DNA of 58,025 nucleotides from a virus: IMG/VR virus record IMGVR_UViG_3300031974_003279, positions 1 to 58,025 of that record, one strand, 5' to 3'. This document shows, in pieces, positions 44,678 to 52,738 of this stretch (position 1 is its first letter; the number at the start of each line of letters is the position of its first letter). The position numbers were made by a program, and so were the translations under genes. The notes under the pieces were generated by a model. It saw only the letters and a program-made list of their open reading frames with translations. It had not been told where the DNA came from and did no database searches.

Positions 44678-45917
44678 CTCTGTTCATTAAATTGTCGACC
44701 GATCCTTGCGGTAAGGCCTCAATATTTTTCTTCAAGTAGACTGCGTCTGCTGAATTCGGGAGCACAATGATAAAGATCTCTGGGAAATCAGAACGCATGC
44801 CACGACCCATCTTTTGAATCATAGTGAGCGATTCTTTGTCAAGCTGTGCGATAATCACGTAGTCAATACCTACCAGGTTCATGCCCTCGACGAGCATCTT
44901 GTTGACATACAGTGTATCGATCTCACGTTCTTGGAACTGCTCAATACGTTCGTTTCTTTCCTTGGTCTTGATCTTTGAGTGCACTGCAGCTTTGCCACCG
45001 ATGCGGTCAGCTTGTGCTACAGAACTGCAGAAGACTATCCCGCGTTTGCCGGACATCTTGTTGACCAGTGACTTGATCTCGTAGTCCTTGGAATCACCAA
45101 TGAACTGTTTGCGTGCACCACCGGCTCTCTGCCATTTGACAAGCGCCCACTTTTGTTTCTGAGCATAGTAGATCTGTTCGTTGTAATCTACTTGTTGCTG
45201 CAGGTGAGTAAGCTTCTCGAATGGAGTAGCCTTGACGGCAAGCTTGATGACCTTCACACCTTTCAGGTATGCAAAGTGTTGACCATAGTTACAGACCACG
45301 GTCTCCATGTTTTCAAGCTTTTGCTTAGGGCCCTTGGTGATTTCAATGATTTCACTGCGTGTGTAGTTGTCAAGGTCAGAGTTGACGATCCAGATCTTTG
45401 GCTCTGGTAACACAGAGTCATTGATGGCTTTTGCAATGTCATACTTGATGCGCATTGGTCGATACCGAGTGAGAATCTTACTGTATCTCTTGGGTGGCAT
45501 GGTCGCAGTCAGCAAGACAGCACGATGGATGTACTTGTCAACGTCAGGCCAGATGGTAGGCATCAGCATGTGGTGAGCTTCGTCGAATATCATCAGGTAC
45601 TTTGACTCAGCATCTTGGTTACCTAGATGTTTCATCAGAGAAGCGTACGTTACAAGCGTGATCTTATCGATCATACCCGAGTCGTCCCACTTTTCAAACT
45701 CGTCCAACCAGTTTTGTTTGTGCGCTACCTCCCAGTATACCAGTATGACTGGTAACTTATCTGTACCGAAGGCCTTGAGACAATCAATAGCTTGCTTGGA
45801 TTTACCTACACCGGTAGCGTATTCAAACAGAGTGTATTTTTCTTCACCCTGAATGAACTTGTCAACGCCTTTGGAATGTAAATCTTTGAGCCTTTCTACA
45901 TTCTTAACGAAACTCAT
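44667..45917 (-). CDS. SF2 DEAD/DEAH-box helicase
   Basis: 416 aa. Superfamily 2 motifs in order: ATGVGKSK (Walker A, residues 34-41), IFDEAHH (DEAH box), LLTATMP (motif III), and MGRGMRSD (motif VI, arginine finger). The compact two-domain layout recalls T4 UvsW and other phage branch-migration helicases, which process recombination intermediates and R-loops. The start shares ATGA with the stop of a 51-aa membrane protein. Annotations such as DNA repair helicase would be equally compatible. Confidence 0.9.
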   Translation of the reverse strand: MSFVKNVERLKDLHSKGVDKFIQGEEKYTLFEYATGVGKSKQAIDCLKAFGTDKLPVILVYWEVAHKQNWLDEFEKWDDSGMIDKITLVTYASLMKHLGNQDAESKYLMIFDEAHHMLMPTIWPDVDKYIHRAVLLTATMPPKRYSKILTRYRPMRIKYDIAKAINDSVLPEPKIWIVNSDLDNYTRSEIIEITKGPKQKLENMETVVCNYGQHFAYLKGVKVIKLAVKATPFEKLTHLQQQVDYNEQIYYAQKQKWALVKWQRAGGARKQFIGDSKDYEIKSLVNKMSGKRGIVFCSSVAQADRIGGKAAVHSKIKTKERNERIEQFQEREIDTLYVNKMLVEGMNLVGIDYVIIAQLDKESLTMIQKMGRGMRSDFPEIFIIVLPNSADAVYLKKNIEALPQGSVDNLMNRDTP

Positions 45918-46069
45918 TTGTCTTTGAGCTCCTTAAGAAGTTTCTCCATACCCTCGATCTGGGTCTTCTGGTTCTTGATGACCTCGTCGATTCGTAACAT
46001 CCATGATCCGAATAGTCTTCCAATCATGAGAGCTACACCTAAGATAAAGGCATATATAGCTAGTTCCAT
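45914..46069 (-). CDS. Small single-span membrane protein, 51 aa
   Basis: A hydrophobic N-terminal helix (about residues 3-24, MELAIYAFILGVALMIG...) is followed by a charged coiled-coil-like tail (VIKNQKTQIEGMEKLLKELKDK). Its TGA overlaps the helicase ATG (ATGA), and a terminator lies just before its start, so it opens that transcript. Function unknown; it could tether the helicase or the replication complex to the inner membrane. Confidence 0.75.
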   Translation of the reverse strand: MELAIYAFILGVALMIGRLFGSWMLRIDEVIKNQKTQIEGMEKLLKELKDK

Positions 46070-46089
46070 AGTTAAAGTGTTTATGATTC

Positions 46090-46113
46090 AAAAAAAGAAC
46101 CCCGAAGGGTTCT
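46090..46113 (-). terminator. Intrinsic terminator after the zinc-finger gene
   Basis: Stem GAACCC / GGGTTC with a short CGAA loop, followed on the - strand by seven T. It abuts the zinc-finger stop and precedes the 51-aa membrane protein start by 20 nt. Confidence 0.8.
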
Positions 46114-46355
46114 TATACTATCGACTGATGATAGTTGCAGTATACCCGATCATCGTCATCGAGATCTATGGGTAAAGGTTTTCGAGGTCTGTCTTCACTA
46201 CAGCACTCCCATGCAGCAGAGTCAAACAAACGGCAGGTACCACAACCTCTGGTATTGGGGTTGTAAGCACATACACTTTCATGAGCTTCGATTTCTTTGC
46301 GTCGTTCACTGAAGACTTGCTCGCAGTGTTCGCAGATCATTACAATCTTACTCAT
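46113..46355 (-). CDS. Small zinc-finger protein, 80 aa
   Basis: Contains ICEHCEQVF, then HESVC (a C-x2-C ... H-x3-C finger), followed by CGTCRLF and WECC further on, so one or two zinc sites are likely. The C-terminal acidic stretch is LDDDDR. The ATG overlaps the preceding stop (ATGA). No specific family is identified; a nucleic-acid-binding or adaptor role is plausible. Confidence 0.75.
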   Translation of the reverse strand: MSKIVMICEHCEQVFSERRKEIEAHESVCAYNPNTRGCGTCRLFDSAAWECCSEDRPRKPLPIDLDDDDRVYCNYHQSIV

Positions 46356-46531
46356 GTGTGAGACATCTTAACAACCTTGTACGTGCAGTTGTGGTTAGAG
46401 TTTGCTGTAAATATATCAGCCATCTTTTGAGCAGCAGCTTCTGTATCATACTCCATAGGTATACCTTCGGAGTCGTTCACCAGGACAGTGCATTGCGCCA
46501 TCGGGTTGAACTTTAGAATAACGAACCGCAT
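46352..46531 (-). CDS. Hypothetical protein, 59 aa
   Basis: Starts at MRFVILKFN, whose ATG overlaps the upstream stop by one base (TGATG); the frame runs further upstream but inside the membrane-protein gene. It reads as a small alpha/beta protein (VILKFNPMAQCTVLVNDSEG ... KMADIFTAN). Function not recognised. Confidence 0.7.
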   Translation of the reverse strand: MRFVILKFNPMAQCTVLVNDSEGIPMEYDTEAAAQKMADIFTANSNHNCTYKVVKMSHT

Positions 46532-47283
46532 CAGATGTTGTTGTGGATCTTGAACCAATACTTGAATGGCACTGCATTCTTACATTGAGATGGCAACATG
46601 ACCTTTGAGTAAGCCCAAGAGTTCAGACAGATGGTATACTTAGACAGCATAGCAAGACCGCTGGATTTCCACATAACATGTCTTGACTTGATCACACCGG
46701 TGTAGTTACGAGTATAAATACCATAGTCATGTGTAACTTCATATGGTACCAGTGCTCCAGACACACGGTTGGATTCATTGGTCAAGCCTTCTTTAACGTA
46801 ACCTTCTCGTACAAGAGACGCTCTCAAAGTATGCTTATCAGAAAACCCAATAGCTTCGTAACATATTCCGTCTTCATCAGACAATCCGAACAGTATGTTG
46901 ATAGTACCTTCAGTTAATGGATACGAGTAGTTTTCTGTATCGTAAGCATAACAAATACCTTCGCCCTCTTCGTACACAAAATCTGCTGCCATGGATTTAG
47001 GCTCCATCAAAATCAGGCTGGCTAGTCTTTGCCATTTCAACGAGATATACACATAGATGATCGCAAAGAGATTAGGTAGCTTACTGTTCTTGATGAACCG
47101 TACTTGACAACCTCGCTCTTTGTACACAGTGTACATCAGCCAAACGTAGAATGCCCACAGACCTATCGTACCGATGTAGGCAGTAGGGAACATTATGGTA
47201 GCTACGGTCAAGCCAATAGGTACAAGCTCTTGTAGTCCGAAGAGCGCTCTGATATCCCAGAGCAGTTGTTTAGGTTTTTTCAT
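46531..47283 (-). CDS. Membrane protein between PolB and the zinc-finger genes, 250 aa
   Basis: Two adjacent transmembrane helices (about residues 19-55) and a probable third (about 70-92) lie in the N-terminal third. The C-terminal ~150 residues are soluble and beta-rich, with many Tyr and Gly (ICYAYDTENYSYPLTEG...). It is coupled to the DNA polymerase gene by a 1-nt overlap. Function unknown; it could anchor replication at the membrane or alter the infected cell surface. Confidence 0.75.
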   Translation of the reverse strand: MKKPKQLLWDIRALFGLQELVPIGLTVATIMFPTAYIGTIGLWAFYVWLMYTVYKERGCQVRFIKNSKLPNLFAIIYVYISLKWQRLASLILMEPKSMAADFVYEEGEGICYAYDTENYSYPLTEGTINILFGLSDEDGICYEAIGFSDKHTLRASLVREGYVKEGLTNESNRVSGALVPYEVTHDYGIYTRNYTGVIKSRHVMWKSSGLAMLSKYTICLNSWAYSKVMLPSQCKNAVPFKYWFKIHNNI

Positions 47284-49199
47284 TAGAATAGCTGTGTTTG
47301 CTGGTTAAATAAACTCATCAAGCGCCTTGCTTGACCAAGGTAATAGTTATAATTGATTTCAGCTGAGCTGGTATCAAAGTTTTCGTCAAGATCATTTATC
47401 AGTCTTACCTCTGATAAACTCAGCATGTTGTGCAGACTACCTTGTCTGTTCTTGTAGAGTCTACCACCCTTACCTATCTTGCATGCATAGAAACGGTTTT
47501 CTTTCTGAGTTTTCTCAACTGCCTGTACAGGCATGCCGTCTTGCATCTTGATGTAGTGGTACTCACCGGTCTGTGCTCCGCCAATCTTCTGAGAGATCGC
47601 GTAGTCAAAGATGTCATCAGATGAGCGTATTGCTTGCTCCAATGGGATACCATTGTAGAAGTGCTCATGAATAGCCTTGGCTACGATCTGCTGCGTAGGT
47701 CGCTTACCTATTGGAACGCTACGCTTGAACTCACCCTTTTCTTTAAAGTGTGGTCCATCAGGTGATTCAGAAACAAACATGGTGTAGTTGTTCACATCAC
47801 GCATGAGTGCTTTCTCAATGCTTGCAAACTCTAGGATAAGACCAAAGGTTTGTTGCCACTGGTCACAGATCTGGTTGTAGCTATCCACTGTGTCAGGTGT
47901 GAGCCATACAGTTACACCGTCAGTGTTTGCATAGAACACTTGGATACCTGCTTCTTCGAACTGTTCGATCAGCATGCACAACAGCAGTTGACCGTTGATG
48001 GTCGTACGATACAGACACATTCGATCATAGAAGGCTTCTTTGTCAGAGCCCATCTTACCGAAGATAGCATTAGCTGCAATCTTAAGTGCATACTTTTCGA
48101 TCTTGTCCTTGGATGCCATACGCTGTTCAACTACTCGAGTGTATACATCAAGGAATGTCCTACCCAAATGCTTTGGATAAGTCTGCATCTTGATGATCAT
48201 GTTCGGGTAGTACGACTTTACGTCGGCATCATACATCCAACGATCCGGTGTTGACAAGAGCATCTCTGATGTTGGGTGTTCTGAGTGCAAACCGCCCATA
48301 GCAAATGTGTACCTGGTCTTACCGAACATAAACTTATAGGTGAACTTGACGTCTTGCTTAGCAATGTCAGATCCATCTGAAGCTTTGAATGTAGTTCCTG
48401 TAAGCATGTCGTACAGCCTTCTGAATTTGGGAGTCACAAACGAGATGTCTTTACTGACAACATCAGCCATCTGAATCTCACGGTAGTACGTACGGCCCTC
48501 GTCAAACTCTCTGCGTGTCATACCGGATGCTTTGCAGTACATGTCTCGTATGAGACTGGCACCCATGACAGACTGAGATGCATTGTACACATGAATGTTG
48601 TACTTAGCAGATACATTGTAACGTTGCTGTACTTCACCATACATCTTGTTGTACAGAGCTGCAGTTATGTCACAGTCGTTGAGGTTGTATGACCGGAGCA
48701 AAGTGTCCATCTGATCTTCGGGTACATCTTCGTACGGACTGAACGGCAGGTCAAGTATCAAAGGCCAATTCAATGATATTGCAATGGCTTTGAGGCTTAC
48801 CCTGTCGACAGTGTTGAAGATCTTCAGCAGATCGTATGACTTCATTGTTCCGAACTTCCGTAAGAACCTGAGCTCTTCCTGAATGTCTTCGTTACGAATG
48901 ATACTCTGAGCAAACTCCCACACTTCATGTACTGTAGGGTCTTTCAGCAGTATGTAGTTGATCACATGGTCGTCGAAACCATGGCCATTGTACGATATCC
49001 ATTGAACAATATCATAGTTTACATTCCTGCCATTAGAAAAGCCGGTATCAATGTCATGAAGAAATTCTTTGAGTCCTTGCTTAGGTCTTGAATCGCGACC
49101 CTTGCATCGGTACCACATCTGTTCTTCTTTGTCTACACGTGACACACCCATGGAGAACACGTTCATGAATGTCTCTACGTCATATGCTAGTCCTACCAT
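47283..49199 (-). CDS. Family B DNA polymerase with 3'-5' exonuclease
   Basis: 638 aa. Exonuclease motifs: YDVETF (Asp7, Glu9), NGHGFDDHV (Exo II region) and YNLNDCDIT (Exo III, Tyr-x3-Asp). Polymerase motifs: A, DADVKSYYPN (Asp326); B, KIAANAIFGKMGSD; C, YANTDGV (Thr426-Asp427), where the usual DTD is NTD. This is a compact enzyme, near the size of protein-primed and crAss-like PolB. No terminal-protein TPR insertion was identified by eye. It is the main replicase of this phage; the dNMP kinase gene lies upstream past a terminator. Confidence 0.92.
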   Translation of the reverse strand: MVGLAYDVETFMNVFSMGVSRVDKEEQMWYRCKGRDSRPKQGLKEFLHDIDTGFSNGRNVNYDIVQWISYNGHGFDDHVINYILLKDPTVHEVWEFAQSIIRNEDIQEELRFLRKFGTMKSYDLLKIFNTVDRVSLKAIAISLNWPLILDLPFSPYEDVPEDQMDTLLRSYNLNDCDITAALYNKMYGEVQQRYNVSAKYNIHVYNASQSVMGASLIRDMYCKASGMTRREFDEGRTYYREIQMADVVSKDISFVTPKFRRLYDMLTGTTFKASDGSDIAKQDVKFTYKFMFGKTRYTFAMGGLHSEHPTSEMLLSTPDRWMYDADVKSYYPNMIIKMQTYPKHLGRTFLDVYTRVVEQRMASKDKIEKYALKIAANAIFGKMGSDKEAFYDRMCLYRTTINGQLLLCMLIEQFEEAGIQVFYANTDGVTVWLTPDTVDSYNQICDQWQQTFGLILEFASIEKALMRDVNNYTMFVSESPDGPHFKEKGEFKRSVPIGKRPTQQIVAKAIHEHFYNGIPLEQAIRSSDDIFDYAISQKIGGAQTGEYHYIKMQDGMPVQAVEKTQKENRFYACKIGKGGRLYKNRQGSLHNMLSLSEVRLINDLDENFDTSSAEINYNYYLGQARRLMSLFNQQTQLF

Positions 49200-49215
49200 A
49201 GAATATTTTTTAGTT

Positions 49216-49241
49216 AAAAAAGCCCCGCGTGAGCAGGGCTG
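49216..49241 (-). terminator. Intrinsic terminator after the dNMP kinase gene
   Basis: Imperfect stem AGCCCTGC / GCGGGGCT around a 4-nt loop, followed on the - strand by six T. It lies between the dNMP kinase stop and the polymerase start. Confidence 0.75.
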
Positions 49242-49246
49242 TCGGT

Positions 49247-49930
49247 TTACATTTCCAAGACCATCATGATCGATTCTGCAATCTTACGAATCTCATCTTT
49301 ATGTTCCTGAGAATCTTTGTCCTTGTCGTTCAAGTACAAAACATCGTAAGGTATTGAATACACTTCGTGTTCTGTCCTGTGACTGTATGGTTCTAGGTGT
49401 ATACCAGGTCGTTCGAGACGAACAGTATACTCTCTACCACCAATTGACTTGATCCATTTTGTGATATGCGTATGTTCTTCTACAAGTCTGCAGTCTGGCA
49501 GGAACACGATGCAATCTCTTGCGTACGGTGCTGCAAAAGCTTCAGTGATGCGACCGATCGTAAGGAACCAAGGATTGAACTGATCATGTACTGCGTCACT
49601 CAAATAGATAAGCAATTCACGCACAGTTGGATTCAATCTGTCCTTGAACATGTACGTCTTCTTTACAAGATCGTTGACATGCGGGACGTAGTTCTTGGCA
49701 GGAGAGTTCTTGACTTCCTGATCTTCGAGATCCAAACGTTGAACAGGTTGGAAGAACTCCATAAAGAGATTCTTCAGCCATTGAGAATACCTTACGGTTC
49801 TCATTACTGTGTTTGGATGACCTTCTTCGCCACGCTCTTTGTAGATTTCTTCGAGCTGTTCAGCGATTGATCTTGCGATCACGTCTTTACCGGTGCCTTT
49901 CAGGCCCGATATGTTTACTACCATTTTCAT
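49247..49930 (-). CDS. Deoxynucleoside monophosphate kinase-like protein
   Basis: 227 aa. The N-terminal P-loop is GLKGTGKD (residues 9-16), the form seen in phage dNMP kinases and adenylate-kinase-like enzymes. Further on, RELLIYLSDAVHDQFNPWFLT and DCIVFLPDCRLVEE resemble the substrate-binding and Asp-containing strand of that family. It would phosphorylate dNMPs for phage DNA synthesis, fitting its place next to PolB. Confidence 0.78.
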   Translation of the reverse strand: MKMVVNISGLKGTGKDVIARSIAEQLEEIYKERGEEGHPNTVMRTVRYSQWLKNLFMEFFQPVQRLDLEDQEVKNSPAKNYVPHVNDLVKKTYMFKDRLNPTVRELLIYLSDAVHDQFNPWFLTIGRITEAFAAPYARDCIVFLPDCRLVEEHTHITKWIKSIGGREYTVRLERPGIHLEPYSHRTEHEVYSIPYDVLYLNDKDKDSQEHKDEIRKIAESIMMVLEM

Positions 49931-49956
49931 AGGCGGTTGTTTGATTTTAGAGTTTA

Positions 49957-50112
49957 CTAGTTAAAGTCTGATATGATATCCACTGCTGCAGCCATCTGAC
50001 AACTCACTGAACAGTAAGCTGATATTATCTGTGGATGGATAGGATCACCACAGTAATGGCATTTTCTTGGATCGTCGGGCGTTTTGCCCAAATCAGATTG
50101 CATGTTTTGCAT
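49957..50112 (-). CDS. Small zinc-ribbon protein, 51 aa
   Basis: A short frame ending at TAG. Residues 18-38 carry CHYCG and, 13 residues on, CSVSC (C-x2-C ... C-x3-C), a treble-clef or zinc-ribbon arrangement as in many small phage proteins. The start ATG lies just downstream of a strong terminator; a second in-frame ATG is three codons later. A longer overlapping frame in another register runs through the terminator and is rejected. Confidence 0.65.
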   Translation of the reverse strand: MQNMQSDLGKTPDDPRKCHYCGDPIHPQIISAYCSVSCQMAAAVDIISDFN

Positions 50113-50133
50113 GACTTTGGTTTTTGATTAGAC

Positions 50134-50159
50134 AAAAAAACCCCCAATGAAGGGGGTTT
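50134..50159 (-). terminator. Intrinsic terminator upstream of the zinc-ribbon gene
   Basis: Stem AACCCCC / GGGGGTT with AATGAA loop (+ strand), then seven T on the - strand. It would end the transcript that carries the structured element at 50195-50274. Confidence 0.85.
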
Positions 50160-50194
50160 AGGCCGTTTTCTACTATTGAGATATGAAACACTGT

Positions 50195-50274
50195 TTGACC
50201 ACAGAGGGTTGGAGTCTCGCGCATAGCAGACTTTGTTATTTCCCACAACCGACGGCAAACCGGCAAAGGGTCAA
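50195..50274 (-). ncRNA. Structured tRNA-sized element, closed by TTGACC/GGTCAA
   Basis: No convincing coding frame fills 50160-50281. An 80-nt segment is closed by a perfect 6-bp inverted repeat (50195-50200 with 50269-50274). Inside is a 5-bp stem with a 7-nt loop (50223-50239) and, on each side, a possible 3-bp arm, giving a cloverleaf-like outline. The T-loop-like sequence on the - strand, TCCAACC, is close to but not the canonical TTCRANY, and position 33 of the anticodon-like loop is not U. It could be a degenerate tRNA, a tRNA mimic or another small RNA; the orientation is inferred from the terminator at 50134-50159. Confidence 0.35.
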
Positions 50275-50281
50275 TACCAAC

Positions 50282-50821
50282 CTACATAATCTTACCGTGC
50301 TTTTTACTGCGGGTTGTATTTCGTAAAGCAATCAATGCTACCAGCACATCGAAACCATGCTCATCACCATAGTCTTCCTTGGTTGCTTTGGCTTGAAGCC
50401 ATCCGACTGTGTCAAGCACGCGAATGATAACATCACCGAGCTCCCATAAGATACCATCCTTGATGACTTTGATCTTTTCGTGAACTATGGGATTCTCCAA
50501 AGTCTCAGTAATAGGTATACCTACGTTCTGATCTTTCTTGATTGCATCTTCGATGTCAGATATCATAGATAGTTCTGCTCGAATCCTGTACTCAATAGAT
50601 TCTCCGGGTGTACTGAACTCAAGTACCTCTATGTTGCGAAGAGCTTCAAGGCATTCTGATACTTCGCTGGTCATCAGTGCCAGATTGGTTGCAAGACGTT
50701 CGGGTGTAAGTTCATCACGAACACCATGATAGAAGCCATTGGCTTTTGATGTAGCGTAACAAACTTTGGCACTCATGCCATCTTCCAAAATGTCTTTTCG
50801 GATTTGATCTTTAGATATCAT
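50282..50821 (-). CDS. MazG-like nucleotide pyrophosphohydrolase
   Basis: 179 aa. Helical all-alpha NTP pyrophosphatase signature: LALMTSEVSECLEALRN (the E-x-x-E metal helix) and, in the second half, GILWELGDVIIRVLD (E-x-x-D). The enzyme hydrolyses (d)NTPs to monophosphates; in phages it may remove non-canonical nucleotides or lower (p)ppGpp signalling. It has an insert (~residues 70-120) between the two helices. Starts ~20 nt past a terminator. Confidence 0.8.
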   Translation of the reverse strand: MISKDQIRKDILEDGMSAKVCYATSKANGFYHGVRDELTPERLATNLALMTSEVSECLEALRNIEVLEFSTPGESIEYRIRAELSMISDIEDAIKKDQNVGIPITETLENPIVHEKIKVIKDGILWELGDVIIRVLDTVGWLQAKATKEDYGDEHGFDVLVALIALRNTTRSKKHGKIM

Positions 50822-50840
50822 AATGATATTGGTTTAGTTC

Positions 50841-50866
50841 AAAAAAACCCCACATGTAGTGGGGTT
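50841..50866 (-). terminator. Intrinsic terminator after the 114-aa protein gene
   Basis: Stem AACCCCAC / GTGGGGTT with a 5-nt loop, followed on the - strand by seven T; 6 nt past the upstream stop. Confidence 0.85.
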
Positions 50867-50872
50867 ATGAGA

Positions 50873-51217
50873 TCACTCTTCGATCTCTACTTCAGTGCCA
50901 AACCACTCATCGTGACGGTCTTCAGCAATTTCGAGTTCGATTCTAGCAAGTCGAAGATCAACTTGTGCTCTGTGAATCTTCTCGATCATCTCAGTTGCAT
51001 TCTCGTTTGAGCTTGCAACAGTCAGGTCAAGAGTATTCGTTGGTCCGAAGTCGAGCATCTGCTCGATGATCAGCTCTTTGTCACTGACCTCTGCACGACA
51101 GCGTGTGAGGTGTGCTTCAGATGCATTGCGGACTGCGCTACCAAACCGGCTTGCGCGATCTGCTCTTACTTCGGTGTTTGTGCGGACGATGCCGGCTACG
51201 AAAGGACTTACCTTCAT
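50873..51217 (-). CDS. Hypothetical coiled-coil protein, 114 aa
   Basis: Not recognised. The second half is strongly helical and charged (MIEKIHRAQVDLRLARIELEIAEDRHDEW) with an acidic end (TEVEIEE). It is the gene nearest to the best Bacteroidota-type promoter in the window (51300-51330), about 80 nt upstream, so it is probably expressed from its own signal. Confidence 0.7.
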   Translation of the reverse strand: MKVSPFVAGIVRTNTEVRADRASRFGSAVRNASEAHLTRCRAEVSDKELIIEQMLDFGPTNTLDLTVASSNENATEMIEKIHRAQVDLRLARIELEIAEDRHDEWFGTEVEIEE

Positions 51218-51299
51218 GGGATATTTGTTTAAGGTTGTTCGGTTAATTTACTGGTGTGCTTAACGAATCTGTAAGGTTACAGATTACGTGGTAGGAAGA

Positions 51300-51330
51300 T
51301 AAAGATACACCTTTTTATCTGTTAATCAAA
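51300..51330 (-). promoter_or_regulatory. Bacteroidota-type promoter (TTTG-N19-TATCTTTA)
   Basis: On the - strand, TTTG (51327-51330) is followed after 19 nt by TATCTTTA (51300-51307), matching the host consensus TTTG-N19-21-TAnnTTTG with one mismatch at the last base. It lies in the 195-nt gap 51218-51412, which otherwise shows only a short inverted repeat (CTGTAA / TTACAG near 51270-51283) and no coding frame. Confidence 0.55.
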
Positions 51331-51412
51331 GAGTTATGCGACTTTAGTAGTGTGTTTGGACCTCAACTGGTCAATGTAAGTCGGCTTAACTGATTAGGCG
51401 AATTGGTGTTTC

Positions 51413-51595
51413 TTACAGAGTTTGTAATTGCTTACTTGATCGTATCATATTCTGCATACGCTCAAGCTTTGTAATTTTCTGTTGGATCCGAATAACGGTC
51501 GGGTGAGAATTACAGAGCTTTCTCTTGGCTACAGACAATCTGTTGTAGCAGTTCTGAATTGATACTTGAGTTCTGCGCAAACATCTCTCTTGCAT
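51413..51595 (-). CDS. Small basic helical protein, 60 aa
   Basis: MQERCLRRTQVSIQNCYN... is Arg/Lys/Gln-rich and would form one or two helices, perhaps a short coiled coil. It follows a terminator by ~25 nt and is the only frame in this stretch. No domain recognised; being short and basic it might bind nucleic acid. The call is less certain than its neighbours because neither end is coupled to another gene. Confidence 0.5.
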   Translation of the reverse strand: MQERCLRRTQVSIQNCYNRLSVAKRKLCNSHPTVIRIQQKITKLERMQNMIRSSKQLQTL

Positions 51596-51620
51596 GACTT
51601 AAGGTTTTAAATGATTAGAC

Positions 51621-51650
51621 TAAAAAAGAACCCTCATTCATTTGAGGGTC
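51621..51650 (-). terminator. Intrinsic terminator at the end of the 85-aa gene
   Basis: Stem GGACCCTCAA / TGAGGGTTC with a 5-nt loop, then six T on the - strand. The stem overlaps the last codons and stop of the 85-aa gene. Confidence 0.75.
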
Positions 51651-51891
51651 CTGGAGGGAAACCAAAGTCTTCAAGTTTGTACCTGATTCTGTAGTCATTC
51701 CAAGCGTCTCCAACTGGATACAGTCTGAAGAAGTCTTCCAAGGACAGCTTAGCGTACTTGTACTTTTCTTCAAGTGATTTGTTGTACTCTTTCTCAACGT
51801 CATGCCATACATAGCAGGGCATGCCATTGTCTTTGAGCTTTACAACATATCCTATCTTATGAAGATCCAGCTGAGATTCGTCGTCTGTCAT
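51634..51891 (-). CDS. Hypothetical protein, 85 aa
   Basis: Acidic and aromatic, with MTDDESQLDLHKIGYVVKLKDNG (a beta-hairpin-like start) and a helix LSLEDFFRLYPVGDAWNDYR. Its start lies inside the upstream 65-aa gene (35-nt overlap), so the two are likely co-translated. Not recognised. Confidence 0.65.
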   Translation of the reverse strand: MTDDESQLDLHKIGYVVKLKDNGMPCYVWHDVEKEYNKSLEEKYKYAKLSLEDFFRLYPVGDAWNDYRIRYKLEDFGFPPGPSNE

Positions 51892-52054
51892 CTTTGACCT
51901 GTTGTAAAAGGTTCAGCTTGAACTTAGAAACTATCTCTGTGTAACGAGATATCTCACCATCCGCCATCACCTTGAGGTTAGCTTCTTCTTTGATGAGTTC
52001 TTCCTTGGTCAACGTAGTTAGCCAAGTCTTGTACTCTTCGCCGATTATATCCAT
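51857..52054 (-). CDS. Hypothetical protein, 65 aa
   Basis: Entirely helical: WLTTLTKEELIKEEANLKVMADGEISRYTEIVSKFKLN. A coiled-coil or helical hairpin is likely. It begins 10 nt after the upstream stop and overlaps the next gene. No family recognised. Confidence 0.65.
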   Translation of the reverse strand: MDIIGEEYKTWLTTLTKEELIKEEANLKVMADGEISRYTEIVSKFKLNLLQQVKDDRRRISAGSS

Positions 52055-52063
52055 GTTAGAATC

Positions 52064-52369
52064 TTATAATCCATAGAGGTAACGATGAGGATGTTCATCT
52101 GATTCGATAAACTCCTCATAGTACTCTTCATCTGCTTTAATCTTGGCTTCACGAAACTTAGCTTCGATGTTACCAGGCTTGAAAGCATCTTTTTCTAAGA
52201 TAGGATATTCTCTCAACTTGATGATCTCCTCGACACACTCCCTGAGTTTGCTTTTAGGAATGGTTTTCAAGAACATTCGTACGATGCATTCCAAGTGGAA
52301 GTCATCGAGATCGTTTACTGGAATGCGTTCACCATCACGCGTTTTCCAAAGCAGTTGTGTTGTTTCCAT
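52064..52369 (-). CDS. Hypothetical phage protein of the LWKTRDGExIPVxDLxDxHL type, 101 aa
   Basis: The frame opens at 52423, but METTQLLWKTRDGERI at 52369 is the better start, because small phage proteins of unknown function commonly begin with this W-K/T-R-x-G-x-x-I-P-x-x-D/M-x-D-x-H-L pattern (recognised from memory). The rest is helical and acidic (KADEEYYEEFIESDEHPHRYLYGL). Function unknown. Confidence 0.7.
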   Translation of the reverse strand: METTQLLWKTRDGERIPVNDLDDFHLECIVRMFLKTIPKSKLRECVEEIIKLREYPILEKDAFKPGNIEAKFREAKIKADEEYYEEFIESDEHPHRYLYGL

Positions 52370-52464
52370 AGGCTTGATGTTTATTTCCGTCTTTAAGGCT
52401 TGTTTGGTTCGATAGTGATGCACTTATGCATCATCTCTATTTAAGATTTTACCCTATTGCTTAA

Positions 52465-52719
52465 TTAAGGTGCCTTCTTGTTAAAGATTGCTGACTTGAT
52501 CTCGTCATGTGTCATGTTCCGGTTGGATATGACTACAAGCTTACCACCATGTTTGCTATCACGTATCCCTCTGATGCGAAATTTGTGATTCTTACAGTCT
52601 GTCTGCAGTGCACCACCTTTGAAAGGCACTGCCCAGCCGCCAAGTATGTTCAACTTCGTCTCGTACAAGAAAGAGTGTATGTCTTTCTTTGGCGATATAC
52701 GCAAATAATAAACTCCCAT
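52465..52719 (-). CDS. Hypothetical protein, 84 aa
   Basis: Starts at MGVYYLRISPKK; an ATG seven codons upstream lies only 1 nt from the T run of the preceding terminator and is less likely. The protein is basic and beta-rich (VPFKGGALQTDCKNHKFRIRGIRD...LVVISNRN). No family recognised. Confidence 0.65.
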   Translation of the reverse strand: MGVYYLRISPKKDIHSFLYETKLNILGGWAVPFKGGALQTDCKNHKFRIRGIRDSKHGGKLVVISNRNMTHDEIKSAIFNKKAP

Positions 52720-52738
52720 TTGATTGGTTTTATGGTTC

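Noticed and set aside
50025-50258. - strand frame of 77 codons spanning a strong terminator
   Set aside because: It runs through the terminator hairpin at 50134-50159 and the structured element; the 51-aa zinc-ribbon frame at 49957-50112 explains the Cys codons better.
51218-51412. Coding content in the 195-nt gap
   Set aside because: Frames are short and broken on both strands; only the promoter-like signal and a small inverted repeat are supported.
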